This document shows, one piece after another, positions 25,289 through 34,343 of a stretch of 64,000 nt of DNA. The notes beneath the pieces are model-generated. The model saw only the letters and a list, made by a program, of their open reading frames with translations. It searched no databases and had not been told where the DNA came from. Numbering within the stretch: position 1 is the first letter of the stretch; each line of letters begins with the position of its first letter. Source of the DNA: Streptomyces vietnamensis (GTDB taxonomy: Bacteria > Actinomycetota > Actinomycetes > Streptomycetales > Streptomycetaceae); the NCBI RefSeq assembly GCF_000830005.1, contig NZ_CP010408.1:1-64000 (forward strand), read 5' to 3'. The translations under genes and the position numbers were made by a program.

Positions 25289-26659
25289 CTAAACCGGGCA
25301 AGGCGTCTCAGAACGGGGGGCGTCGTGCCGGGGGCCGTCCGACGGCTCGGGCGGCCGGGCGGTGCGGCGTTGGAGGATGGTCAGGGCGTCCTGGACGCGG
25401 CCGATGTCGATGAGGTAACCGGCCAGATCATGGCCGTTCCTGGAGGCATGCTGTTCGAGAACGGCGACCGCCTCCTCGATGCGTCCGGCGCCGGCGAGCA
25501 ACTCGGCAATGTGCAGCGCCGCATACCAGGTGGCGCCCTCGGGATGGGAGCGGGCCTGGGCGATCGCTCCGTCGACACCGTCGCGGGCGGCGATCAGCGG
25601 CAGCCGTATCCCGTACAGATCCCAGTACTCCTCGCCCCCACGGGCGGCGGCGAGAGCGTCGAGGTGCGCCAGGCCCTCCTCGGGGCGGCCCTGGCCGAGA
25701 TACAGGTCGGCCAGAATATGGAGGATCCAGTCGTCCCCGTTGCGGGCGTCGGCCTGGCGGCGCATCACCTCGATCGCCTCGCTCCCCCGGCCGTGCCGGG
25801 CCAGGAGCTGCGCGAGCTCGACAGCCGCGTGGGCATCATGGGCTCCAGGCAGGTCGGCCTGCCGGTATGCCGCGATCGCCCCCTCCACATCGCCGCGCTC
25901 CTCCAGCAACAGCGCGAGCCTGCGTACGGCGTACCCCGAGTCATCACTCGCCGCAGCTGCCCGAAGCTCGTCGAGCCGGCCGTGCAGGGCCAGCAGCGCG
26001 GCCAGTTGCCTACGGTTGAGCAGCGTGGTGCCGTCGGGGCGCAGCAGGGCAATCGCCTCGTCGATGCGGCCCTGGCGCTCGCGGATCGTGGCGAGCAGAC
26101 CGATCGCCGTGTCGCGATCGAGGCCCCGGCAGCACCACGGAAAATCGGAACACTCGTGCCCGGTCCGGGCGGCGAGCAGCGCGGCGGCTTCCTCGTCGCG
26201 GCCGACAGCGGCCGCGACATCGACCAGCGTCACGGCAAGGGACGGCTCGCCGATGTGCGGGCGCAGCAACATGAACGCCTCCTCGGCACGGCCGTGCCGG
26301 GCGAGCAGGCGCGTGTAGGACTCCAGCGCCATCGGATGTCCGGCCTCCATACGGACCCGGGTGATCTCGATCGCCTCATCCACACGACCCCAGCCCTCCA
26401 GCAGCTCAGCGGCGGCTTCGACGGCCGTCCACCAGCCGGTCGCCAGATACGGGGCGAGCACCTCCAACGCGTCGGCCTGCCGGCCCTGCTCACCCAGCAA
26501 CCGCGCCCAGGCCAGCGCGCAGAACCACTCCCCGCGTCCGGCCTGCAGCTCCACCACGTCGACGTGACCGTGTTCAAGCAGCCGCAAGACCAGCTCCGGC
26601 GGAATGCAGCCGGACCGCGTCCGGGCCCGGTAGTCAAGATCAGCAACGTCCACGGCCAC
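25289..26659 (-). CDS. TPR-like helical-repeat protein
   Basis: 456 aa. After an N-terminal segment with RARTRSGCIPPELVLRLLEH, the protein is a series of ~35-residue helix pairs of the kind ALAWARLLGEQGRQADALEV, ESYTRLLARHGRAEEAFMLL and HIAELLAGAGRIEEAVAVLE. This composition is typical of an abundant Streptomyces family of unknown function, presumably protein-binding scaffolds. No catalytic domain is present. It stands immediately upstream of the conflict operon on the same strand, with a 324-bp gap, so membership in that system is unproven. Confidence 0.65.
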   Translation of the reverse strand: MAVDVADLDYRARTRSGCIPPELVLRLLEHGHVDVVELQAGRGEWFCALAWARLLGEQGRQADALEVLAPYLATGWWTAVEAAAELLEGWGRVDEAIEITRVRMEAGHPMALESYTRLLARHGRAEEAFMLLRPHIGEPSLAVTLVDVAAAVGRDEEAAALLAARTGHECSDFPWCCRGLDRDTAIGLLATIRERQGRIDEAIALLRPDGTTLLNRRQLAALLALHGRLDELRAAAASDDSGYAVRRLALLLEERGDVEGAIAAYRQADLPGAHDAHAAVELAQLLARHGRGSEAIEVMRRQADARNGDDWILHILADLYLGQGRPEEGLAHLDALAAARGGEEYWDLYGIRLPLIAARDGVDGAIAQARSHPEGATWYAALHIAELLAGAGRIEEAVAVLEQHASRNGHDLAGYLIDIGRVQDALTILQRRTARPPEPSDGPRHDAPRSETPCPV

Positions 26660-26757
26660 GCACCCTAACGCTCACCCCCAACACCTTGCCCACACCACCG
26701 GCGGTTTCGAATACAGCACAGGTGGCATGACGCTCCCCGCCACTCAGGGCGGCCGCT

Positions 26758-27030
26758 TGGACCGCGGCTCGTCGGGAGGCGTACGCCAACGACCAGGACG
26801 CCGCCACGAGCCTGGTGGCGGTGACGGCACGTTCGAACCGCTCGAAGGCGGACCAGGAACCGGCCGAGTGGATGCCTCCGCTGCCGGGGGCGCACTGCCG
26901 GTACATGGGAGAGTGGACCGCGACGAAGCTCCGCTGGGGCCTCGCGACCGACCAAGCCGAGGCCAACGCCCTGAAGGTCTACACGGAAGCCTGCGAGACC
27001 ACCGTCGTCCACTACACCGCGGCACCGTGA
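26758..27030 (+). pseudogene. Truncated HNH nuclease gene, C-terminal ~90 codons
   Basis: One open frame reads WTAARREAYANDQDAATSLV, VAVTARSNRSKADQEPAEW and TKLRWGLATDQAEANALKVY, then stops at 27030. This matches residues ~157-240 of the nuclease at 19727. The catalytic DH and signal peptide are missing. The preceding ~45 bp resemble the sequence before the remnant at 28535. Confidence 0.75.
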
Positions 27031-27140
27031 CGGCTGTGCCCGGGCAGGCTGCAGGTGCGGTCTGCCCGGGCACATGTCCGATGAGAGCCAGGCCGGTCCC
27101 GAGCAGGTCACACGGGGCGGCCAAGCCGTTCACGGGCAGA

Positions 27141-28334
27141 TCAGAAGGCGGTGGCGCCTTCCAGCGCCCACCAGGAAGCGTTGGAGCTGTCAACCTTGCG
27201 CAGGCCGCCGGTGACGAGTCCTTGGTACTGGTAGAGCCAGATGCCGTCGGACGCCTCCAGGTCGGGTCGTCCGTCACCGGAGGTGTCGCCGACGCCAAGG
27301 ATGTGGTCCATGGAGTTCCAGCCGCCGCTGCCGATGAGCTTGCGCGTGCCGAGACCCCCGCTGCCGGTGCCGGGGTAGAGCCACAGCTTTCCTGTGGCCT
27401 TCTCCCGGGCAACGAGGTCGGCCCGGCCGTCGCCGGTCATGTCACCAGCGCCGACGAGGGCGTTCATGCCGTTCCAGCCGCCGGCGCCGATGAGCTTGCG
27501 CGCGCCGAGGCCCCCGCTGCTGGTGCCCGGGTACAGCCACAGCTTGCCGGTGGCCTTCTCCACGCCGAGAAGGTCGGAACGGCCGTCGCCGGAAAGGTCG
27601 CCGAACGCAGCGAGCCGGCCCATGGAGTTCCAGCCGCCGCTGCCGATGAGCTTGCGCGTGCCGAGACCCCCGCTGCCGGTGCCCGGGTACAGCCACAGCT
27701 TGCCGGTGGCCTTCTCGCGGGCGATCACGTCCTCGCGGCCGTCGCGACTGAAGTCACCGTGCCGCACGAGGGCGTTCATGGCGTTCCAGCCGCCGGCGCC
27801 GATCAGGCGCCCAGAGCCGTTGCCGGGCATGAACCACAGGCGCCCGGCCTCGTCGCGCAGTACGGCGTCCGCCCGCCGGTCGCCGTTCATGTCGCCGAAC
27901 CCGCTCGCTCGCGGCGACGTCGCCGTTTCCCAGTAGGGATACGGCTCCGCCTCACACTCGCGCAGCGTGGGCACAAGCTTGATGGAGCTGGTATCAGGGT
28001 CGCCGCCGCTGGTCGGATAGTTCTGGTCGGGGGTATCCCATGAGTACCCGCCCGCGAGTCCGTAGTTCGGCTGGTCGTACATGCAGACGTTCAAGCCCGT
28101 GCGGTTGTACCGCGTTCGGATCTTGTTGTCCCAGCTCCCCAGCGTGGGCACGCTCGTCCTCGTCTTGAACATCGAGCCCGTGCCGTCGCCGCTTGCCCAG
28201 CCACAGAAGTAGCCCTGGGGGCAGTCACTGATCGCCGCCTGCGCGGGCGCGGCACCGGCCCCGAGCAGCCCCAGCGACGTGAGCCCCAGCGTCGTGGCCA
28301 ACACGGCCGCGCGCCGAAGCAGAGTGTTGCGCAT
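27141..28334 (-). CDS. Secreted protein: I36-like domain plus FG-GAP/VCBS repeats
   Basis: 397 aa with a signal peptide (residues 1-34, ending AQA-AIS). SDCPQGYFCGWASGDGTG with C38 and C44, then C-rich segments to ~125, resemble peptidase-inhibitor family I36. From ~145 there are beta-propeller repeats (GDMNGDRRADAVLRDEAGRL and GDMTGDGRADLVAREKATGK) with D-x-N/S-x-D-G calcium-type loops and LWLYPGTGSGGLG linkers. Expected to be extracellular and ligand-binding. Part of the repeat array is nearly identical at DNA level. It is flanked on both sides by nuclease remnants. Confidence 0.8.
   Translation of the reverse strand: MRNTLLRRAAVLATTLGLTSLGLLGAGAAPAQAAISDCPQGYFCGWASGDGTGSMFKTRTSVPTLGSWDNKIRTRYNRTGLNVCMYDQPNYGLAGGYSWDTPDQNYPTSGGDPDTSSIKLVPTLRECEAEPYPYWETATSPRASGFGDMNGDRRADAVLRDEAGRLWFMPGNGSGRLIGAGGWNAMNALVRHGDFSRDGREDVIAREKATGKLWLYPGTGSGGLGTRKLIGSGGWNSMGRLAAFGDLSGDGRSDLLGVEKATGKLWLYPGTSSGGLGARKLIGAGGWNGMNALVGAGDMTGDGRADLVAREKATGKLWLYPGTGSGGLGTRKLIGSGGWNSMDHILGVGDTSGDGRPDLEASDGIWLYQYQGLVTGGLRKVDSSNASWWALEGATAF
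27290..27800 (-). repeat. Tandem ~156-bp repeats in the VCBS protein
   Basis: About three 52-codon units (KLIGxGGWNxM ... EKATGKLWLYPGT) in which long stretches such as GAGTTCCAGCCGCCGCTGCC recur unchanged on the plus strand. Confidence 0.7.
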
Positions 28335-28534
28335 GGATTCCCTCCCTCACGCGGCACGGAGAACGGTCTCGACGTGCCGCGCCAGGAAGATATCCCAGCC
28401 TACGGACAGCTGATCAGGCGCCTCGGAGGTGGGCACCGGCTTTGTGGCCGCGTCGTCCGCCAGTCGGCGGCTGGGCGCGGACCCCAGCTTCGAATATCGC
28501 GCGCTTGAAATGACGCTCCCTGCCAGCTGAGCGG

Positions 28535-28632
28535 ATCCCGTGGAGCCCGGCGCGGCGTAGGGCGTACGCGAACGACCAGGACAGCCGCGGGACGTCTCCA
28601 CGGAGCCGGCGGTGAAGTTCCACACCCCGCCG
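28535..28632 (+). pseudogene. Third HNH nuclease remnant
   Basis: PWSPARRRAYANDQDS is readable at 28539-28586, followed after a deletion by a trace of the C-terminal KFHTPP. The upstream ~40 bp (TGACGCTCCCTGCCAGC) resemble the sequence preceding the remnant at 26758. Only fragments survive. Confidence 0.6.
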
Positions 28633-28801
28633 GTTCAGCGATGGCTACCTCGTACGCGAAGCCTCGCCGCGGTGAGTGGCGGCGCCCCCAAGGTCCGGAT
28701 CGCCGCCGCGCTTGTGAACAGCGCGGAGGCACGCCCCGCACCTGGGAACGGCTCCTCGGCGCAGCCGCAGCAGTCATTCCGGAGGCGGACACCGAGCTCT
28801 A

Positions 28802-29924
28802 GTGTCCTGAGTCGGAGATTTGTCGTTGGTCTGGTGTGAGTCGTCCTGGACCGAAGATCCCGCCGGTGGTGTTGTCCGATGCCGAGCGGGCGATGTTGCA
28901 GTCGTGGGTGCGCCGTCGTTCGAGTGCCCAGTCGCTGGCCTTGCGGTCGCGGATCGTCCTGGAGAGCGCGGACGGACACGCGATCGCCGAGGTCGCCCGG
29001 CGGCTGGGCATCACCACGGACACCGTCCGGGCCTGGCGGCGACGCTTCCTGGAACGCCGGCTCGACGGCCTGTGCGACGAACCACGCCCCGGTGTCCCCC
29101 GGAAGATCACCGACACCGACGTCGAACGCGTCATCGTCAAGACGCTCGAGGAGACACCGAAAGACGCCACGCACTGGTCGACCCGGTCGATGGCCGCGGC
29201 GACCGGAATGTCGCAGTCGGCGATCTCCCGGATCTGGCGGGCCTTCGCCCTCCAGCCCCACCGGGCCGAGACGTTCAAGCTCTCCAAAGACCCGCTGTTC
29301 ATCGACAAGGTCCGTGACGTGGTCGGGCTGTATCTCGACCCGCCGGAGCGGGCCCTGGTGCTGTGTGTGGACGAGAAGTCCCAGATCCAGGCCCTGGACC
29401 GGTCCCAGCCGGTCCTGCCGATGATGCCCGGGGTGCCCGAACGCCGCAGCCACGACTACGTGCGCGCGGGCACCACCACCCTGTTCGCCGCACTCGACAC
29501 CGCGACCGGCAAGGTCATCGGCTCGCTCCACCGCCGCCACCGCACGGTGGAGTTCAAGAAGTTCCTGGTCAAGCTCGACAAGGAAGTCCCCGCGGACCTC
29601 GAGGTCCATTTGATCCTGGACAACTACGTCACCCACAAGGTCCCGGCCGTGAAGACCTGGCTGCTGGCGCATCCACGCTTCCACCTGCACTTCACCCCGA
29701 CCGGCTCCTCCTGGCTGAACCTGGTCGAGCGGTGGTTCGCCGAACTCACCACGAAGAAGCTCCGCCGGGGCGTCCACCGCTCCGTCCAGGCCCTCGAACG
29801 CGACATCCGGGCCTGGCTCGCCGACTGGAACGAACACCCCCGGCCCTTCGTCTGGACGAAGACCGCCGACGACATCCTCGACAAAGTCGCCGCTTACTGC
29901 CGACGAATCTCCGACTCAGGACAC
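28802..29924 (+). mobile_element. IS630-family insertion sequence, 1123 bp
   Basis: Terminal inverted repeats begin GTGTCCTGAGTCGGAGATT at both ends. The element is flanked by duplicated TA (28800-28801 and 29925-29926), the canonical IS630 target. It encodes one full transposase. The TA target was within the TAG stop codon of the minus-strand gene now ending at 31653. Confidence 0.9.
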
Positions 29925-29927
29925 TAG
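28836..29927 (+). CDS. IS630-family transposase
   Basis: 363 aa. HTH N-terminus (EVARRLGITTDTVRAWRRRF), then a DDE catalytic domain: D179 in LVLCVDEKSQIQ, a second Asp in HLILDNYVTHK and Glu in SWLNLVERWFAEL. All three acidic residues are present and the frame is uninterrupted, so the element should be mobile. The stop codon TAG uses the TA duplication at the right end, so the C-terminus is defined by the insertion site. Confidence 0.9.
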   Translation: MSRPGPKIPPVVLSDAERAMLQSWVRRRSSAQSLALRSRIVLESADGHAIAEVARRLGITTDTVRAWRRRFLERRLDGLCDEPRPGVPRKITDTDVERVIVKTLEETPKDATHWSTRSMAAATGMSQSAISRIWRAFALQPHRAETFKLSKDPLFIDKVRDVVGLYLDPPERALVLCVDEKSQIQALDRSQPVLPMMPGVPERRSHDYVRAGTTTLFAALDTATGKVIGSLHRRHRTVEFKKFLVKLDKEVPADLEVHLILDNYVTHKVPAVKTWLLAHPRFHLHFTPTGSSWLNLVERWFAELTTKKLRRGVHRSVQALERDIRAWLADWNEHPRPFVWTKTADDILDKVAAYCRRISDSGH

Positions 29928-29985
29928 TAGTGCTTCGTTAGGTCTGCTGTCCGTGAGGTTGCGAATGGTGCCTAGGATGCGGGCC

Positions 29986-30255
29986 ATGGTGATCATCGAC
30001 GTAGCTTCAGTCGCAAGTGAGGACGAGCTGCACCGACTGCTCCAGAGAGAGTTCGACTTTCCGGACTTCTACGGTCGGAACTGGGCTGCCTTCTGGGACG
30101 CCATCAGCGGCCTTGTTCTCATCCCCGAGCATGTGCGTTTCGTGGGTTGGAAGCCGTTGGCGGAACGTGTCCCGGATGGGGCGATGATGCTGGCCGATTG
30201 CCTTGATCGATACCGCGAGCTCTATCGGCCGGGTCTTCGGGTGGAGTACCTGTAG
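29986..30255 (+). CDS. Barstar-like protein inside the IS
   Basis: 89 aa from the ATG at 29986 (an upstream start at 29953 is possible). ASEDELHRLLQREFDFPDFY followed by GRNWAAFWDAISG is the barstar signature: helix, then FPxFYGxNWxAFWD, then a strand (VRFVGWKPL) and a long helix. Barstar proteins bind and block barnase-type RNases. No such RNase gene is adjacent. The gene lies between the inverted repeats of the IS701-family element and points opposite to its transposase, so it moves as a passenger. Confidence 0.8.
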   Translation: MVIIDVASVASEDELHRLLQREFDFPDFYGRNWAAFWDAISGLVLIPEHVRFVGWKPLAERVPDGAMMLADCLDRYRELYRPGLRVEYL

Positions 30256-30361
30256 CCGTGACGCGTACCCGTCCGTACTGACAGATCTCGGCCGCACGTC
30301 ACACAGGTGCCGGTCCAGCACCTCAGCAGGTCCTGAAGGGCGTCGAGGACCTGGTAGAGGG

Positions 30362-31600
30362 TCAGGCCGGCGTGTGGGCTTTTGGGTCGAGCCGCCGCAG
30401 GGTGAGGAAGGCCTGGGCGGCGGTGACGAGGGTGACGTGGTGGTGCCAGCCGCGCCAGGTGCGGCCCTCGAAGTGGTCCAGCCCGAGGCCGTGCTTGAGC
30501 TCGCGGTAGTCGTGTTCGATCCGCCAGCGCATCTTCGCCCAGCGGACCAAGTCGGCGACCGGGGTGGTGGCGGACAGGTTCGATATCCAGTAGCCCGTCG
30601 GGGCGTCCTGGCCGTGCGGCCATTCGACCAGGAGGGTCCGGGCGGGCAGGACGCCGTCCCACCGGTTGCGGCCGCCGCCCGCGGTCTGTGCCACGGCCAG
30701 GGACTGCTTGCCCGCCGGCCGGACCGTCAGGACGGTGAACCGTGAGGTCATCGGGCCTTTGCTGCCCTGTCGCCAGGTGACCTCGGCGAACTGTTCCGGG
30801 CCGGCTTCTGCCGCGAGGGCACTGACGGCTCGGGACGGGGTGCGGTAGCGGGGCAGGGTCGGCGGTCCGAGCCCGCCATAGGCGGGCCGGTGCGGCTCGG
30901 CCTGTTCGGCATGGGCGACTTCCTTGCCGGTCAGGGCGAGGACGTAGGACAGTCCGCGCTCCTCCAGGCCGGTCCGGAAGGGGGTGCTGACGCCGTAGCC
31001 CGCGTCGGCGACCACCACCGGCGCCTCCAGCTCCCAGCCGGCAAGCGTGTCCAGCATGCCGAGTGCCAGGCGCCACTTCTCCCGATGGGCAACGGCGTCG
31101 TCCGGCACCCCAGCCCTGCGGCAGCGGGCCGGCTCGTCCGTCCACTCCCGCGGCAGATACAACTCCCAGCCCAGCGGGCAGGACGCCGCGTCGGCGGCGG
31201 CGTGGACACTGACCGCGACCTGGCAGTTCGCCCGTTTTCCCAGCGCTCCGCAGGACTGCCGGGCCACCCCGACCGAAGCGGTGCCGCACTTGGGGAACGA
31301 CACATCGTCGATCACCCACACCTCCGGCGTGATCGCCTCGCTCAGCCGTTCGGCGATCCGCCGCCGCACCGGCAGCGGATCCCACGGCGACTGGTTCACG
31401 AACTGCTGCAGAGCCTGCACGTTCCCGTCCGGCAGCCGCTCGGCCATCGGCTGGACCGACTTGCGCCGCCCGTCCAGCATCAGACCCCGCAGATAACACC
31501 CGCCCCACCGCCGCTGATCCCGCCGCGGAAGCGAGGCGAACACATCGGCAACGAACTCCGACAACTCACCCCGGAGCCGTTCCACCTCCCCCAACCTCAT
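30362..31600 (-). CDS. IS701-family transposase, C-terminus frameshifted
   Basis: 412 aa from the ATG at 31600 (MRLGEVERLRGELSEF). DDE fold: first Asp in EVWVIDDVSFPKCG, second in VVVADAGYGVSTPFR, Glu in WRIEHDYRELKHGLGLDHF. It stops after LDPKAHTPA, but the next frame continues with HAGLTLYQVLDALQDLLRCW and TGTCVTCGRDL. That is the usual C-terminal tail of the Streptomyces family, so a 1-nt shift has removed about 30 residues. The catalytic core is intact. Confidence 0.85.
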   Translation of the reverse strand: MRLGEVERLRGELSEFVADVFASLPRRDQRRWGGCYLRGLMLDGRRKSVQPMAERLPDGNVQALQQFVNQSPWDPLPVRRRIAERLSEAITPEVWVIDDVSFPKCGTASVGVARQSCGALGKRANCQVAVSVHAAADAASCPLGWELYLPREWTDEPARCRRAGVPDDAVAHREKWRLALGMLDTLAGWELEAPVVVADAGYGVSTPFRTGLEERGLSYVLALTGKEVAHAEQAEPHRPAYGGLGPPTLPRYRTPSRAVSALAAEAGPEQFAEVTWRQGSKGPMTSRFTVLTVRPAGKQSLAVAQTAGGGRNRWDGVLPARTLLVEWPHGQDAPTGYWISNLSATTPVADLVRWAKMRWRIEHDYRELKHGLGLDHFEGRTWRGWHHHVTLVTAAQAFLTLRRLDPKAHTPA

Positions 31601-31652
31601 AACGCAAAGATGCCCACCACCAGGCAAGATCACCCAACGTAACGAAGCACTA

Positions 31653-32141
31653 CTAGGCGGGCTGGCGGGGAGGCAGAGCCGCTCGGGCACGCCAGAAATC
31701 CGCGTCGCGAGGGTCGGTGAGCCATCCGATCAGTCGCTCAGCACCAGTTTTGAAGGCGCGGGGCAGTGAGGTCTCCTCAGCGACAACAAGCCTGAGGGCG
31801 TCGACGTCATGGCTAGCGTGATCGGTGTCGCACCAGCAGGCCACGTTCACTGCCGCGTCGACCGCGAGCTGGCCGAAGTCGGTCCACACGACTTGGAGCA
31901 GGAACTCCAGCCGATCGCCCCCGTCCGCATGCTCGATGACGTCCAGGCCAAGCACGATGGGCGTCCACGGCCGCGGGCCCGGGAAGACCGCGTGATCCAG
32001 TGCCCACTCCCACTCAGCCTTGTCTCCGTCCGCGCGAGCCGCATCAACTGCACGGGCGGCTTGTTCCAGGGATTCCACGTCGGCAGGCGACAGGCGGGGG
32101 AAGAGCGTGGTCAATGGGACATCGTCGAAGGCGCCTCGCAT
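31653..32141 (-). CDS. Hypothetical protein, 162 aa
   Basis: MRGAFDDVPLTTLFPRLSPA, then a helical, acidic protein with VACWCDTDHASHDVDALRLV and a final WLTDPRDADFWRARA. No family is recognised; it resembles small immunity- or antitoxin-type Streptomyces proteins only in size. Its TAG stop overlaps the CTAG target of the IS701 element and the TA used by IS630, and is regenerated by both duplications, so the protein is complete. The ISL3 element lies only ~100 bp upstream and may have replaced its promoter. Confidence 0.6.
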   Translation of the reverse strand: MRGAFDDVPLTTLFPRLSPADVESLEQAARAVDAARADGDKAEWEWALDHAVFPGPRPWTPIVLGLDVIEHADGGDRLEFLLQVVWTDFGQLAVDAAVNVACWCDTDHASHDVDALRLVVAEETSLPRAFKTGAERLIGWLTDPRDADFWRARAALPPRQPA

Positions 32142-32237
32142 GAGTCGATCATGCGTTCTCTCCGCCTCCAACGACAAGGGACCACCGCCCTGACCTTTCA
32201 GGGCATCCTGACGATCACCAAGCTGAGCACGTTCGTC

Positions 32238-33924
32238 GGCTCTGTCGCTGATCTTGTGATGCTGGGCGGCTGAACTGGGCAGCCTCGAGGTGTGCGGTTC
32301 TGGGGGTTTGGTGCGGTTGTTTCCGCATCTGTCGGGTGTGGTGGTGGAGTCGATCTCGCGGGACGCGGGTGTGGTCACGTTTCGTACGCGGGCCCGGGCC
32401 GACTCGGCGAGATGCCCGCGGTGCATGTCGCTGTCGTGGCGGGTGCACGGTCGGTACGAATGGCGCCTGGCGGACGCCGCCGCGGGTACGACTCCGACGG
32501 TTGTCCGGCTGACGGTCCGCAGGTTCAAGTGCCTCAGTCCTGGATGCCCGACAGTAACCTTCGCCGAACAGATACCGGGCCTGACCAGTCCCCATGCCCG
32601 ACACACCCCGGTCCTGCGCAAGCTGCTGGCGCGGGTCGCCGAGGCCTTGGCCGGCCGGGCCGGTGCCAGGCTCGCCCGGCAGATGGGAATGCCGGTGGCC
32701 AAAGACACCCTGCTTCGGCTTCTTCGTGCGTCTGATCTGGAGGATCCCGGTGCGGTGCGGGTCCTTGGGGTGGACGAGTTCGCCCTGCTCAAGGGGCACA
32801 ACTACGCGACGCTGCTTGTCGACCTCGAAGCCCGCCGTCCCATCGATGTCCTGCCCGGTCGCGAGGCAGAGACGGTCGCCCGCTGGCTCGAGGGCCATCC
32901 GGAGGTGGAAATCGTCTGCCGCGACCGGGCATCGGCCTATGCCGAGGCGGCCCGGGCGGCTGCACCTCAAGCGGTCCAGATCGCAGACGTCTGGCACCTG
33001 TGGAACAACCTCGCCAAAGCCGTCGAACGAACTCTCACCAGCCACTATGTCTGCATCCGTGCCGGTCACGACGCCGCCAGGCAACCCGACGAGGAGACCA
33101 TGGCGCCACCGCCGGACGGCACATTCGACGTCAACGGACGCCCGCGCCGGATCGTCGGCCGGATCCGCGAACGACACCGCCGCGTCCAAGAACTGCTGGC
33201 CCAGGGCCGTTCCCTTCGGGGGATCAGCCGGGACCTCGACCTGGACTATTACGCGGTCCGTCGATACGCACGCACCACCAACGTCGACGAGCTGCTGGTC
33301 AAGGTCACCCAGCGACGGACCCTGCTCGACGACTACAAGCCCTACCTCTACGAACGCTTCACCCAGGGCTGCCGCAACGCCAGCCAGCTCTTCCGGGAAG
33401 TCCGTGACCAGGGCTTTCGTGGAGACAGAACGGTCGTCAACCGCTACGTCCGTCAGCTCAAGCAGGGCGTCGAGACGGCACCCCCGGCACCAGCCCTGCC
33501 CAAACCGCGGCGGGCACTTCGCTGGGTAATGACGCACCCCGACCGGCTGCGGCCGCATGAAGTGCTCGGCCTCAAGGCCGTCCGGGCTTCTTGCCCCGAG
33601 CTCGACACGGCCGTCGAGCACGTCCGCAACTTCGCCATCCTCATGCACGAGCGACGCGGCCAGGACATCTTCGACTGGATCGAACAGGTCCATGATGACG
33701 ACCTGCCATCACTGCAACAGTTCGCCCGTGGACTCCTTCACGACCGGGACGCCGTCGTCGCCGGCCTCTCGTCAACCTGGAGCTCAGGACAAGTCGAAGA
33801 CCAAGTCACCCGGGTCAAGCTCATCAAGCGAGCGGGATACGGCAGAGCCAAACTCGACCTCCTCCGAACCCGAATCCTGCTCAGAACCTGACCACAACCC
33901 CATCACAAGATCAGCGACAGAGTC
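32238..33924 (+). mobile_element. ISL3-family insertion sequence, 1687 bp
   Basis: Ends share CTGTCGCTGATCTTGTGATG in inverted orientation, starting GGCTCTG (left) and GACTCTG (right). An 8-bp target duplication CGTTCGTC is present at 32230-32237 and 33925-33932, as expected for ISL3. Confidence 0.9.
32290..33891 (+). CDS. ISL3-family transposase
   Basis: 533 aa. N-terminal zinc ribbon ([20 protein letters not shown] and [13 protein letters not shown]), HTH region ([18 protein letters not shown]), then the DDE core: Asp in [14 protein letters not shown], Asp in [10 protein letters not shown] and Glu in a C-terminal helix ([17 protein letters not shown]). The ending [10 protein letters not shown]...KRxGYGRAxxDLLRxR is diagnostic of ISL3. 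The frame is intact, so the element is likely functional. Confidence 0.9.
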   Translation: MCGSGGLVRLFPHLSGVVVESISRDAGVVTFRTRARADSARCPRCMSLSWRVHGRYEWRLADAAAGTTPTVVRLTVRRFKCLSPGCPTVTFAEQIPGLTSPHARHTPVLRKLLARVAEALAGRAGARLARQMGMPVAKDTLLRLLRASDLEDPGAVRVLGVDEFALLKGHNYATLLVDLEARRPIDVLPGREAETVARWLEGHPEVEIVCRDRASAYAEAARAAAPQAVQIADVWHLWNNLAKAVERTLTSHYVCIRAGHDAARQPDEETMAPPPDGTFDVNGRPRRIVGRIRERHRRVQELLAQGRSLRGISRDLDLDYYAVRRYARTTNVDELLVKVTQRRTLLDDYKPYLYERFTQGCRNASQLFREVRDQGFRGDRTVVNRYVRQLKQGVETAPPAPALPKPRRALRWVMTHPDRLRPHEVLGLKAVRASCPELDTAVEHVRNFAILMHERRGQDIFDWIEQVHDDDLPSLQQFARGLLHDRDAVVAGLSSTWSSGQVEDQVTRVKLIKRAGYGRAKLDLLRTRILLRT

Positions 33925-34312
33925 CGTTCGTCCGTACCTGGCTGAGCACTTCAACGAGTACGCCGACACTTGTCATGAAGCGGTGTCGCTGGGACAGCGT
34001 GTGAGCGCCGAGGTCTTGGCTCTGGACACCGAGAGGCGTGGGCAAGCGGTGCTGTCCTTGATTGCCCTGCAGGAGAATCCATGGCTCGTCTGGGCTGAGC
34101 GCGTGGGCAGCATCGTCAGTGGTCGCGTGACGAAGCTCGTCCCATTCGGCGCCTTCATCGGTCTTGATGACGGGATCGCAGGGCTGATTCACAACTCCGA
34201 ACTGCTAGCAGCAGTGCCAGGCGGGGAAGTCCGCGTCGGTGATGTGATGACCGTGCGGATCTCAGAGGTCGACCCACCCATGCGACGTATCCGGCTGTCG
34301 CCGGGGCGCTAG
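33925..34312 (+). pseudogene. C-terminal fragment of an S1-domain protein
   Basis: In frame from the ISL3 border: HEAVSLGQRVSAEVLALDTE, SLIALQENPWLVWAERVG, then an S1 RNA-binding domain (IVSGRVTKLVPFGAFIGLDD, GLIHNSELL) and a final RRIRLSPGR. It resembles the tail of ribosomal-protein-S1-like Streptomyces proteins. The sequence left of the ISL3 element does not restore the missing N-terminus, so the gene was already truncated when ISL3 inserted or the junction was later altered. Confidence 0.75.
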
Positions 34313-34343
34313 AGTGCCCTTCACATCGGGGGGCGGGAGTGAC

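Larger units (their letters stand above)
29928..31652 (-). mobile_element. IS701-family element carrying a passenger gene, 1725 bp
   Basis: Ends read TAGTGCTTCGTTAGGT (left) and, inverted, TAGTGCTTCGTTACGT (right). It is flanked by CTAG on both sides (29924-29927 and 31653-31656), the 4-bp target usual for IS701. The left CTAG includes the last base of the IS630 element, so this element inserted after IS630, exactly at its border. Confidence 0.85.
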
